Assembly (NCBI GenBank): GCA_902363515.1
Contig: CABJAN010000015.1
Coordinates: 1 to 64,000, forward strand
Source of the DNA: Bacillota bacterium
GTDB lineage: Bacteria > Bacillota > Clostridia > Lachnospirales > Lachnospiraceae
Direction: 5' to 3'
Length of the DNA stretch: 64,000 nucleotides
The position numbers and the translations under genes are program-made. This document shows, piece by piece, positions 17,858-26,501 of the stretch. The notes under the pieces are model-generated. The model was not told the origin of the DNA, searched no databases, and was given only the letters and a program-made list of their open reading frames with translations. Each line of letters begins with the position of its first letter. Position 1 is the stretch's first letter.

Positions 17858-19693
17858 TTAAATTGCTTCTGCTTTTTCAAACTGGCTGTTGTAGAGGTTT
17901 GCATAGAAGCCGCCCTCTGCCAGCAGGGAATCGTGAGTTCCCTGTTCAATAATATCTCCGTCTTTCATAACCAGAATCAAATCTGCGTCACGAATGGTAG
18001 AAAGTCTGTGTGCAATGACAAAGCTGGTTCTTCCCCGCATAAGATTATCCATAGCGCCCTGAATCTGCTCTTCTGTTCTGGTATCTACAGAAGAAGTTGC
18101 TTCATCCAGAATCAGAATCTTGTTGTCCGCCAGAATAGCTCTTGCAATGGTAAGAAGCTGCTTCTGTCCCTGGGAAATGTTGCTGGTTTCCTCATTGAGC
18201 ATCATCTGGTAACCTCCCGGCTGGGACATAATGAAATGATGTGCATGGGCTGCCTTTGCTGCTGCTATGACTTCCTCATCTGTTGCATCCAGTCTTCCAT
18301 AACGAATGTTTTCCATAATGGTTCCATGGAACAGCCAGGTATCCTGAAGCACCATACCAAACATTTCACGAAGCTGGCTTCTGTTAAAATCTTTCACATT
18401 GTGACCGTCTATGAGAATTTCCCCTGAATTTACATCATAGAACCGCATCAACAGTTTAATCATGGTAGTTTTTCCGGCTCCTGTGGGACCTACAATGGCT
18501 ACCTTCTGTCCAGCCTTTACCACACCGCTAAAATCGTGAATAATCAGGCGGTCCGGATTATATCCAAAGGCCACATGGCGTGCTTCCACATTTCCCTGAA
18601 TATTACTAATGTCCACCGGATGTTCTGCCACCTGGTCCTCTTCTTCCTCATCCAGAAATTCAAACACACGCTCTGCAGCAGCGGCAGATGATTGCAAAAG
18701 ATTTGTAACCTGGGCAATCTGCTGGATAGGCTGTGTAAAGTTTCTTATATACTGGAAAAACGCCTGGATATCACCCACTGCAACTTTTCCTTTAATCACC
18801 ATAACACCGCCAAGAAGGGCTACCATAACATATCCCAGATTTCCCACAAACTGCATAATAGGCATCATCATACCGGAGAAAAACTGGGAACGCCATGCAG
18901 AAGTATAAAGTTTTTCATTGGTTGCTTCAAATTCTTTTACTACGTCTTCCTCTTTGTTAAAGGCTTTTACCACATTCTGCCCACTGTAGATTTCCTCAAT
19001 CTGACCGTTTACTTCACCCAGATATTTTTGCTGTGCCTGGAAATATTTCTGGGAACGTTTCATAACTTTTGAAATAATCAGCATGGAAATTGGCAGAATC
19101 AAAACAGCCGCCAGGGTCATCCATACATTAATGGAAAGCATCATAATAAAGACACCAACCAGCATGGTCACAGAAGTAATCAACTGTGTAAAACTCTGGT
19201 TAATACTGGTCTGCAAGGTATCCACATCATTGGTAATCCTGGACAAAATCTCTCCATGGGTTCTGCTTTCAAAATATTTCATGGGCAGGCGGTTAATCTT
19301 TTTGGAAATATCTTTTCTCAGACTATAAGTCACCTGATTAGAAATACCTGTCATAATCCATCCCTGAATAAAGGAAAAGGCAGAGCTTACCAGATAAAGT
19401 CCCAGAGTCCACAGCAGAATTTCACCGATTTTTCCAAAATTAATTCCGCTGCCTCCACTGATTTTTGACACCAGACCGTTGAAAAGTTCTGTAGTCGCTT
19501 TTCCTAAAATCTTTGGTCCGATAATGTTAAATATGGTGCTGCCAACTGCAAAAATCATCATGATTCCAAGCTGGATACGGTAACGTTTCATATACCGGAA
19601 CAACCGTTTCATGGCACTTTTAAAATCCTTGGCCTTTTCACCGGACATGCCATGTCCGTGGCCATGACCCATTGGTCCTCTTGCTTTACTCAT
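17858..19693 (-). CDS. ABC exporter half-transporter, catalytic-site subunit
   Basis: A 611-residue type IV ABC exporter with six transmembrane helices (about residues 35-330) and a C-terminal ATPase domain. Walker A is VGPTGAGKTTM, Walker B is ILILDEATSSVD with the catalytic glutamate, and the signature is the non-canonical ISQGQKQ. It overlaps the preceding half-transporter by 8 bases. In heterodimeric exporters of the TM287/288 or BmrCD type, one subunit has a normal Walker B but an altered signature, exactly as here. The first 20 residues include GHGHGHG, a histidine-rich tract that could bind metal. The substrate is unknown; drugs or lipids are usual for the family. Confidence 0.92.
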   Translation of the reverse strand: MSKARGPMGHGHGHGMSGEKAKDFKSAMKRLFRYMKRYRIQLGIMMIFAVGSTIFNIIGPKILGKATTELFNGLVSKISGGSGINFGKIGEILLWTLGLYLVSSAFSFIQGWIMTGISNQVTYSLRKDISKKINRLPMKYFESRTHGEILSRITNDVDTLQTSINQSFTQLITSVTMLVGVFIMMLSINVWMTLAAVLILPISMLIISKVMKRSQKYFQAQQKYLGEVNGQIEEIYSGQNVVKAFNKEEDVVKEFEATNEKLYTSAWRSQFFSGMMMPIMQFVGNLGYVMVALLGGVMVIKGKVAVGDIQAFFQYIRNFTQPIQQIAQVTNLLQSSAAAAERVFEFLDEEEEDQVAEHPVDISNIQGNVEARHVAFGYNPDRLIIHDFSGVVKAGQKVAIVGPTGAGKTTMIKLLMRFYDVNSGEILIDGHNVKDFNRSQLREMFGMVLQDTWLFHGTIMENIRYGRLDATDEEVIAAAKAAHAHHFIMSQPGGYQMMLNEETSNISQGQKQLLTIARAILADNKILILDEATSSVDTRTEEQIQGAMDNLMRGRTSFVIAHRLSTIRDADLILVMKDGDIIEQGTHDSLLAEGGFYANLYNSQFEKAEAI

Positions 19694-21854
19694 TGGCTAA
19701 TTCCTCCTCTGATAGCTGTGACATGGCAATCTGACGGTAAACCTCACAGGAATTCAAAAGCTCTCTGTGCGTTCCCTGTCCAACCACACGTCCCTCATCC
19801 AGAACCAGAATCTTATCTGCATGGAGAATGGTACTGATTCTCTGAGCAACAATCAATGTAGTAGCATCTTTGGTTTCCTTTTTCAATGCCCGGCGCAAAA
19901 CCACATCCGTCTTATAATCCAGGGCTGAAAAACTATCGTCAAAAATATAGATTTCCGGCTCTTTGGCAATGGCTCTTGCAATGGAAAGCCGCTGTTTCTG
20001 TCCCCCGGAAACATTGGTTCCACCCTGGGCAATGGCAGAATTTACACCATCTTCTTTTTCTTCAATAAATTCCCATGCCTGGGCAATTTGGGCAGCCTTT
20101 TTCACCTCTGCCTCTGTTGCTTCCTCTTTTCCATAGCGAATATTAGAATCAATGGTACCGGAGAACAGCACTGCCTTCTGCGGCACATAACCAATCCGTT
20201 CCCGTAAATCATGGAGTTTCAGATTTCTGATATCCACTCCATCTACCAAAATACGTCCTTCTGTCACATCAAAGAAACGTGGAATCAAATTTACCAGGGT
20301 ACTCTTGCCGCTTCCTGTACTTCCAATAAAGGCTACGGTTTCCCCTTTTCTGGCAGTAAAATCAATGTCATGCAGCGTTTTTTCATCCGCTCCCGGATAA
20401 GAAAAGCTTACATGGTCAAACACAATCTGACCCTTCTTATCTTCCTGAACAGACTGTACTTCCTGGCTGTCCTGAATACTTACCTGGGTTTCCATCACCT
20501 CATTAATACGTTTTGCCGCCACATTGGCTCTTGGAATCATAATAGACATCATGGTAATCATAAGGAATGCCATAATAATCTGCATTGCATACTGCATAAA
20601 TGCCATCATATTTCCCACCTGCATGGAACCTTCATTTACTGCATGAGCACCGTTCCAGACAATAAGAACCGTAACACCATTCATCAACAGCATCATAACC
20701 GGCATCATAAAGGTCATACAACGGTTTACAAAAAGATTGGTTTTCGTAAGCCTTGCATTGGCTTCTTCAAAACGCTCTTCCTCATGTTTTTCCCTGCTAA
20801 ATGCCCGGACAACCGGCACACCGGTGAGAATCTCTCTGGAAACCAGGTTCAATTCATCAATTAAAAACTGCAGCCTGGTAAATTTCGGCATGGCAATCCG
20901 AAACAGCAGTACCACAAACAGCATAATTACCACTACCGCCAATGCCAGAATCCAGGTCATGGACGCATCGGTCTGAAACACCTTATAAACGCCGCCGATT
21001 CCCAGAATTGGCGCATACAGAACAATACGGAACAAAAGAGTAAACAACATCTGTACCTGCTGTACGTCATTGGTGCTTCTGGTAATCAAAGACGCTGTGG
21101 AGAACTGGTTCAGCTCCCTGCCGGAAAAAGAAATCACCTTTCTGTAAATGCTGTTTCTCAGATTCCGTCCCAGCACTGCCGCTACTCTTGCGGACAGGAA
21201 GGTCACTGCAATGGCTGCTGCCATAGCCAGAAAGGCCAGCCCCAGCATTTTTACGCCGCTCATGAGGATATACTCCATTTGCAGTTTATCCATATCAATA
21301 TCCTGAGCCTCATATTCCTGCTCTACAAACAACACTGCGCTCTGGGTTACAATGGAATCCGGCATTTCTTCCAGTTCCTTTTTCATTTCCTCTGTCATGG
21401 TCTCTAGCTGTTCCTTTGGCATACTCTGAAAAACCTGGAACAAATCTGCTTCCTTGGGAAGTTTCATCTGTTCTTTGATTTTCTTTGTTTCTTCTGATTC
21501 TTCATCAGAAAGCCCTGTTACAACCAGCTCCGGGATTCCCAAAATCTGATTCAGTTCTTCCCGTTCTTCCTCTGTCACAGACTGAAGTTTATAAATTCCA
21601 TCTTTATTCTTGTAAGCATCCAGCACCTCTTCTGCTTCTTCCTGTTCCAGAAAAAGCAGCAATTTATCCATGGATTCCTCTCTTATGGTTTCCGGCACTC
21701 CATCTTCCACACCTTTTTGCTGGATTCCCACATTAATAATTTTTGATGTGTAATCCGGCAAAGAAAGGTCGCAAAATGCCTGGACAAACAAGAGCGCCAC
21801 AATCATCACAATATAATACCAACGCTCTTTCATATAATGAAACATTTTAAACAT
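19686..21854 (-). CDS. ABC exporter half-transporter, degenerate-site subunit with large extracellular insert
   Basis: A 722-residue partner of the downstream half-transporter. Walker A is IGSTGSGKST and the signature is canonical NVSGGQKQRLS. Walker B reads IYIFDDSFSALD, with Asp in place of the catalytic Glu, typical of the degenerate site in heterodimers. Between helix 1 (about 13-30) and helix 2 (about 203-225) lies an acidic, helical insert of about 150 residues (about 48-200) that should face outside. Such inserts occur in several Lachnospiraceae exporters and may act as a substrate lid. It overlaps marR by 8 bases, so expression is under that repressor. Confidence 0.92.
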   Translation of the reverse strand: MFKMFHYMKERWYYIVMIVALLFVQAFCDLSLPDYTSKIINVGIQQKGVEDGVPETIREESMDKLLLFLEQEEAEEVLDAYKNKDGIYKLQSVTEEEREELNQILGIPELVVTGLSDEESEETKKIKEQMKLPKEADLFQVFQSMPKEQLETMTEEMKKELEEMPDSIVTQSAVLFVEQEYEAQDIDMDKLQMEYILMSGVKMLGLAFLAMAAAIAVTFLSARVAAVLGRNLRNSIYRKVISFSGRELNQFSTASLITRSTNDVQQVQMLFTLLFRIVLYAPILGIGGVYKVFQTDASMTWILALAVVVIMLFVVLLFRIAMPKFTRLQFLIDELNLVSREILTGVPVVRAFSREKHEEERFEEANARLTKTNLFVNRCMTFMMPVMMLLMNGVTVLIVWNGAHAVNEGSMQVGNMMAFMQYAMQIIMAFLMITMMSIMIPRANVAAKRINEVMETQVSIQDSQEVQSVQEDKKGQIVFDHVSFSYPGADEKTLHDIDFTARKGETVAFIGSTGSGKSTLVNLIPRFFDVTEGRILVDGVDIRNLKLHDLRERIGYVPQKAVLFSGTIDSNIRYGKEEATEAEVKKAAQIAQAWEFIEEKEDGVNSAIAQGGTNVSGGQKQRLSIARAIAKEPEIYIFDDSFSALDYKTDVVLRRALKKETKDATTLIVAQRISTILHADKILVLDEGRVVGQGTHRELLNSCEVYRQIAMSQLSEEELANE

Positions 21855-22314
21855 CTGTTTTCTCCTTTCCTGTTTCTTCTTTTTTCTCTGTCAGGTTCTC
21901 TATCATCTGGTCAAAGAAACGTTTCATTAAGCACTGCTCACCTTCTGTAAATCCCTGAAATACCAGCGCTTCTTTTTCCTCCACGCATTTCTTCACATTA
22001 CAGATTACTGCTTTTCCCTGTGTTGTGAGATAAATCCTGCATCTTCTCTGGTCCTTTGCATCCTCCTGACGCTCTACCAGGCCGGATTTTTCTAACCGTT
22101 TCACAGATACTGCAACCGTAGGAGGGCTGATACCAAGCTCCTCTGAAATTTCCCGCTGGCTGAGTCCCTCATGGTCACTTAGGAGAATCATGAAGGGAAC
22201 CTGTTTGGGATGAATCCCAATCTTCTGTAGTTCCTGAAAAGTTTCTCTGAAATACAGATGAGTAAGCTGCACCAATCGTCTGCGCAAACTATCATCTTCG
22301 TTTCCAATTTGCAT
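21847..22314 (-). CDS. MarR family transcriptional regulator
   Basis: A 155-residue MarR-type winged-helix repressor. The recognition helix region is SQREISEELGISPPTVAVSVKRLEKSGLVER (about residues 53-83), followed by the wing DQRRCRIYLTTQGK. Helices at both ends form the dimer interface. It is the first gene of an operon with two exporter genes. A perfect palindrome, GTTAGTCGACTAAC, sits at its presumed transcription start, so autorepression released by an exported compound is the natural reading. The ligand is unknown. AGGAGA lies upstream of the ATG. Confidence 0.92.
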   Translation of the reverse strand: MQIGNEDDSLRRRLVQLTHLYFRETFQELQKIGIHPKQVPFMILLSDHEGLSQREISEELGISPPTVAVSVKRLEKSGLVERQEDAKDQRRCRIYLTTQGKAVICNVKKCVEEKEALVFQGFTEGEQCLMKRFFDQMIENLTEKKEETGKEKTDV

Positions 22315-22336
22315 CTTCTCTTCTCCTTTCTTTTTC

Positions 22337-22350
22337 GTTAGTCGACTAAC
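22337..22350. promoter_or_regulatory. palindromic operator overlapping the marR transcription start
   Basis: GTTAGTCGACTAAC is a perfect 14-bp palindrome, directly after the -10 box of the marR promoter. The TTAGTC half-site with dyad symmetry is a common MarR-family pattern. Confidence 0.8.
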
Positions 22351-22352
22351 TT

Positions 22353-22381
22353 ATATTATGTCCATTCTGTAAAAAAATCAA
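22353..22381 (-). promoter_or_regulatory. promoter of the marR-ABC exporter operon
   Basis: TTGATT (22381-22376), 17 bases, then TAATAT (22358-22353) on the minus strand. The palindrome at 22337-22350 covers the expected start of transcription. Confidence 0.65.
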
Positions 22382-22432
22382 GTTAAACTTCCATATTTTA
22401 CATTTTTTTTAGAAACATCTCACAAAAATATA

Positions 22433-22446
22433 ATTAGTCGGCTAAT
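22433..22446. promoter_or_regulatory. second MarR-type operator
   Basis: ATTAGTCGGCTAAT is symmetric except at the centre and shares the TTAGTC...CTAA core with the operator 96 bases away. It lies 16 bases upstream of the aroK -35 box. Confidence 0.7.
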
Positions 22447-22461
22447 GATATCTTTTCCCTC

Positions 22462-22490
22462 TTGAACCAGACCTTTTCTGCTGTTATAAT
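22462..22490 (+). promoter_or_regulatory. aroK promoter
   Basis: TTGAAC (22462-22467), 17 bases, then TATAAT (22485-22490), 37 bases before the aroK ATG. Confidence 0.75.
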
Positions 22491-22526
22491 ATTTTCATAC
22501 TTTAAATCGAAAAGGTGGTAAATTTT

Positions 22527-23033
22527 ATGAATCTTGTTTTAATCGGATTTATGGGAACCGGAAAAAGTACGGTGGCAGCATCTTTAAGCCGCAAGTATCA
22601 TATGGAAATCATAGAAATGGATGAAGTTCTTGCCAGACAGGAGGGCATGTCTATTCCGGAAATTTTTCAGGTACATGGAGAGCCTTATTTTCGTAAACTG
22701 GAAACAGAACTTTTAAGAGACTTACAGAATTGCCAGAACAAAATCATTTCCTGTGGGGGCGGCGCTGCCTTAAGGGAAGAAAATGTAAAAGAAATGAAAA
22801 AGAACGGTAAGGTTGTCCTCTTAACTGCCAGCCCGGAAACCATCCTTAGCCGGACAAAGGCAGACACCTCCCGTCCTCTATTAAAAGACCGCAAAACGCC
22901 GGAAAGCATTGCCAGCCTTATGGAGCAGCGACAAGACAAATACCTGGCTGCCGCTGATTTTGTCATCTCTACCGATAACAAATCTGTGGCTGAAATCTGT
23001 CAGGAAATCGCCGAAAAACTACTGCTTTCTTGA
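22527..23033 (+). CDS. aroK: shikimate kinase
   Basis: A 168-residue shikimate kinase, which phosphorylates shikimate with ATP in the fifth step of the shikimate pathway. Walker A is GFMGTGKST (residues 8-16). The DxD-like acidic motif is EMDEVLARQEG, the shikimate-binding GGG is in SCGGGAALR, and the lid arginine is in TSRPLL. I chose the ATG at 22527 with AAGGTGG eight bases before it, rather than a GTG at 22515 inside that site. It is monocistronic. Its last 15 bases overlap the convergent MATE gene. Confidence 0.95.
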   Translation: MNLVLIGFMGTGKSTVAASLSRKYHMEIIEMDEVLARQEGMSIPEIFQVHGEPYFRKLETELLRDLQNCQNKIISCGGGAALREENVKEMKKNGKVVLLTASPETILSRTKADTSRPLLKDRKTPESIASLMEQRQDKYLAAADFVISTDNKSVAEICQEIAEKLLLS

Positions 23034-24377
23034 AAGTGCAGGCCAGATGACGCAAAGCATGGTTACAAAACAGGCAGTTCCTCCAATAAAATTGGAAATG
23101 GGCTCTGCTAAGAATACTCCGGTTGCCCCAAGGCCTGCCACCCTGGGCAGCCACAAAGTCAGAGGAATCACAATGACAGCTTTCCGAAGCAGGGAGAAAA
23201 AAATGGCCTGCTTTGCTTTCCCAAGCCCTGTAAAGACACTCTGTCCTGCAAACTGTAATGACATAAAACAAAATCCAAAGAAATAAATCCGCATGGCAGG
23301 TACCCCAAGCTCCATAAGCTCTTCTCCTCCATTAAACAGGCAGATAAATACCTGTGGAATCAACAGCGTAATCACCCAGGCAATAGTAGTATATACCATA
23401 CAAATCACAGACATAATTTTAATTCCCGATTTCACTCTTGTATATTCCCCGGCTCCGTAATTAAAGCCTAAAATCGGCTGTGTTCCCTGGGTCAGTCCAC
23501 TGGCCGGAACACTTAACACCTCTCTTACAGAGTTTACAATAGTCATAATTCCCACGTACACATCCCCGCCATAGGATTGAAGAGTTACATTACAAACCAC
23601 CTGGACGCCACAGTTGGTTGCCGCCATAATAAAGCCAGAAAGCCCCAGGCTTAAAATCTCTCCCATGCAGGGAAAATCCGGTTTCATAGAAGAAAGCCGA
23701 AGGCGAAGCAAGGTCTTCTTTCCGGTGAGAAACCGCACCACCCAAAGAGCTGATACCATCTGGGAAAGTACCGTTGCAATGGCAGCCCCCTTCACACCCA
23801 TATGAAATACAAAAATAAATACAGGGTCCAGAATCAGATTCAGCACTGCTCCAATGAGTACGGTAAGCATTCCCATTTTTGCAAAGCCCTGACAATTAAT
23901 AAATCCGTTCATGGAAAGGCTAATCATCACAAAAACCGTACCCAAAAGATAAATACTGATATAATCATTGGCATAGCCAAAGGTTGCCGGACTGGCGCCC
24001 AGGGCATATAACAGAGGCTCCTTCACCAAAAGTCCCATTCCAAGAAGCACCACACCCATAACCAGAGTCATAAGGAAAGAATTTCCCATAATGTGCTCTG
24101 CTCTCTTCTCATCTCCTTTTCCTCTGGCAATGGAGCAAAGAGGCGCTCCTCCTGTTCCAACCAGCAGGGAAAACGCGGTAATGGCTGTAATAATAGGAAA
24201 AGCAACTCCCACTCCTGTAAGAGCCGCCGAATCTGCTCCCGGAATCCTTCCAATGTACATTCTGTCCACAATATTGTACAAAACATTAATAAACTGCGCC
24301 ACAATCAGAGGAAGGGACAGCCGGAGAATATTCCCCAGCATACTTCCCCTGGAAAAATCATGCTGCTCTTCTCTCAT
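23019..24377 (-). CDS. MATE family efflux transporter
   Basis: A 452-residue, 12-helix MATE antiporter of the bacterial DinF/NorM superfamily (DinF-like branch). The first helix region reads LSLPLIVAQFINVLYNIVDRMYIGRIPG, a signature of Firmicute MATE proteins. A second MATE repeat begins near residue 230. These pumps export cationic drugs or metabolites in exchange for sodium ions or protons; the substrate is not predictable. The start overlaps the rarA stop by four bases (ATGA), so it is translationally coupled to rarA. Confidence 0.92.
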   Translation of the reverse strand: MREEQHDFSRGSMLGNILRLSLPLIVAQFINVLYNIVDRMYIGRIPGADSAALTGVGVAFPIITAITAFSLLVGTGGAPLCSIARGKGDEKRAEHIMGNSFLMTLVMGVVLLGMGLLVKEPLLYALGASPATFGYANDYISIYLLGTVFVMISLSMNGFINCQGFAKMGMLTVLIGAVLNLILDPVFIFVFHMGVKGAAIATVLSQMVSALWVVRFLTGKKTLLRLRLSSMKPDFPCMGEILSLGLSGFIMAATNCGVQVVCNVTLQSYGGDVYVGIMTIVNSVREVLSVPASGLTQGTQPILGFNYGAGEYTRVKSGIKIMSVICMVYTTIAWVITLLIPQVFICLFNGGEELMELGVPAMRIYFFGFCFMSLQFAGQSVFTGLGKAKQAIFFSLLRKAVIVIPLTLWLPRVAGLGATGVFLAEPISNFIGGTACFVTMLCVIWPALSRKQ

Positions 24378-25717
24378 TTTTCTTCTTCCTGTTCCTTACT
24401 CTTACTTCCATGAATTTTCGCAAAATATTCCTGTATGTTCTTTTCGTATCCGTTCTCTGTAGGATGGTAAAATACCCTGCCGGAAAGCTCTGAAGGCAGA
24501 TACTGCTGCTCTACATAATGATTGGGATAATCATGAGCATACTGATAGCCAATGCCATGTCCCAGCTTCCCTGCACCCTTATAATGAGAATCCTGAAGAT
24601 GTACAGGAACTGTTGTTTTCGTACTTCTTACAGCTTCCAGAGCCTCATCCACAGCCAGGTAGGCTGCATTGCTCTTAGGCGCGCTTGCTACATAAGTTAC
24701 TGCCTGAGCCAGAGGAATCCTTGCCTCCGGCATCCCAAGTCTTTCTACTGCCTGGGCTGCTGCCACTGCCACCTGCAAAGCCTGTGGGTCTGCGTTTCCC
24801 ACATCCTCTGCAGCACAAATCATAATCCTGCGGGCAATAAATTTAATATCTTCCCCTGCATAGAGCATCTTTGCCAGATAAAACACCGCTGCATCCGGGT
24901 CTGACCCCCGCATACTCTTAATAAACGCAGAGATGGTATCATAGTGATTATCCCCGGTTTTGTCATACCGCACCACCCGCTTCTGAATACACTGGGAAGC
25001 GGTCTCCAAATCAATATGAATCTTCCCGTCCGGGCTTTTCTCTGTAGTAAGAATTCCCAGTTCCAGAGCATTTAAAGCAGCCCTGGCATCTCCCCCGGAA
25101 ATATCTGCCAGAAAATCTCTGGCATCTTCATGAAGCACTGCCTGATAGCTTCCCATGCCTTTTTCCACATCTGTCACTGCCCGTTCCAGCAAGCTGCAAA
25201 TATCTTCTTTTCCAAGAGGTTTTAACTCAAACACAATAGACCTGGAAATCAACGCCCCATTTACCTCAAAATAGGGATTCTCTGTAGTGGCTCCAATGAG
25301 AATTAAAGTTCCATCCTCCACAAAAGGAAGAAGATAATCCTGCTGTCCCTTATTAAACCGGTGAATCTCGTCAATGAACAAAATGGTTTTCTTTCCATAC
25401 ATGCCAAGATACTCCTGGGCCTCTTTTACCACCTCTTCCATATCCTTTTTCCCTGCAACCGTTGCATTTAACTGTTTAAACCTGGCGCTGGTGGTATTGG
25501 CAATGACCTTTGCCAGAGTGGTTTTCCCGGTTCCCGGAGGGCCATAGAAAATCACGCTTCCCAGTTTATCCGCCTTAATGGCCCGGTAAAGCAATTTATC
25601 CTTTCCAATGATGTGCTGCTGCCCTGCCACCTCTTCCAGAGTTACAGGACGCATTCTGGAGGCCAGCGGCGACTCATTCTCCAGGGTCTGTTCTTTCATA
25701 TAATCAAATAAATCCAT
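24374..25717 (-). CDS. rarA: replication-associated recombination protein A
   Basis: A 447-residue RarA/MgsA/WRNIP1-type AAA+ ATPase that acts at stalled replication forks. Walker A is GPPGTGKTTLAKVIA (near residue 58), Walker B is ILFIDEIHRFNKGQQD and sensor 1 is LIGATTENPYFEVN. The C-terminal tetramerisation region includes GSDPDAAVFYLAKMLYAGED and KGAGKLGHGIGYQYAHDYPNHYVEQQYLP, both highly conserved. AGGAG lies six bases before the ATG. It lies 9 bases after the polysaccharide deacetylase gene and overlaps MATE, so the three may form one transcript, though they share no obvious pathway. Confidence 0.95.
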   Translation of the reverse strand: MDLFDYMKEQTLENESPLASRMRPVTLEEVAGQQHIIGKDKLLYRAIKADKLGSVIFYGPPGTGKTTLAKVIANTTSARFKQLNATVAGKKDMEEVVKEAQEYLGMYGKKTILFIDEIHRFNKGQQDYLLPFVEDGTLILIGATTENPYFEVNGALISRSIVFELKPLGKEDICSLLERAVTDVEKGMGSYQAVLHEDARDFLADISGGDARAALNALELGILTTEKSPDGKIHIDLETASQCIQKRVVRYDKTGDNHYDTISAFIKSMRGSDPDAAVFYLAKMLYAGEDIKFIARRIMICAAEDVGNADPQALQVAVAAAQAVERLGMPEARIPLAQAVTYVASAPKSNAAYLAVDEALEAVRSTKTTVPVHLQDSHYKGAGKLGHGIGYQYAHDYPNHYVEQQYLPSELSGRVFYHPTENGYEKNIQEYFAKIHGSKSKEQEEEK

Positions 25718-25726
25718 ATGTATCTC

Positions 25727-26395
25727 CTATTCCAGCAGCAATTTATCCACTGTCACAAATTCATACCCCCGTTCCTTCAGAATATCCACAATCTGAAGCG
25801 CTGCTTCCACGGAGGTTTTATAAACATCATGCATTAAAATAATATCATCTTCTTCCACATCTTTCACTACCCTTTTTATAATTTTTTCCGTATTTTCTGT
25901 GGTCCAGTCCAGAGAATCAACATTCCATGACACCGGAATCATAGTCATATCTAAATCCAGATTTTTCCTCCATTCCCCAAAAGGCGGACGGACAAATGCA
26001 GTGCAGATGCCGGCGCTTTCATAAATTTTATTCCCAGTCTTTTGAATTTCCTGTTCTGCTTCTTTCTGGGAAAGCTCCTTTAAATTCACATGATGATAAG
26101 TATGATTGCCAATGAGATGCCCCTCTTTTTGCATTCTCTGCACAATTTCTTCATTACCCTCAATATTCTTTCCTATGAGAAAAAAGGTAGCGCAAATCCC
26201 CCGCTCCTTCAATCCGTCCAGCAGCATTTCCGTATAAACCATGTGCGGTCCGTCATCAAAAGTCAACGCTACCTTAGGATGCTCCCTGTTTGACAATTCC
26301 CCTACGGTTTCAACTGCCCGTTCCATTCCCTTTCCCTGAAAAAACATCCCAACAGCAGCAATCATCAGTCCCAATACCAAAATCCCTTTTTTCAT
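25727..26395 (-). CDS. NodB-type polysaccharide deacetylase
   Basis: A membrane-anchored or secreted carbohydrate esterase family 4 deacetylase of about 222 residues. An N-terminal hydrophobic segment (KKGILVLGLMIAAVGMFFQG) serves as signal or anchor. The NodB domain shows TFDDGPH (catalytic Asp and metal ligand), HTYHHVNL (metal histidines) and RPPFGEW. It probably removes N-acetyl groups from peptidoglycan or a related polymer outside the membrane. The frame is open to 26428. I prefer the ATG at 26395 because GAGG precedes it and the upstream codons overlap a likely -10 region. Confidence 0.88.
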   Translation of the reverse strand: MKKGILVLGLMIAAVGMFFQGKGMERAVETVGELSNREHPKVALTFDDGPHMVYTEMLLDGLKERGICATFFLIGKNIEGNEEIVQRMQKEGHLIGNHTYHHVNLKELSQKEAEQEIQKTGNKIYESAGICTAFVRPPFGEWRKNLDLDMTMIPVSWNVDSLDWTTENTEKIIKRVVKDVEEDDIILMHDVYKTSVEAALQIVDILKERGYEFVTVDKLLLE

Positions 26396-26435
26396 GTTGC
26401 GCCTCATTTTCTTCGTTGATTCTATCATATGAATC

Positions 26436-26464
26436 TTGACACAGAGATATTGTCATTTTACAAT
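26436..26464 (+). promoter_or_regulatory. apbE promoter
   Basis: Consensus TTGACA (26436-26441), 17 bases, then TACAAT (26459-26464), 37 bases upstream of the apbE ATG. Confidence 0.8.
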
Positions 26465-26501
26465 GGGAAAGATAAAAAGATTGATTTCATAAGGAGCTTT
26501 T

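Noticed and set aside
20211..20864. Open frame of 217 codons opposite the first ABC exporter gene
   Set aside because: It is a histidine- and asparagine-rich shadow of the transmembrane region, without a start signal.
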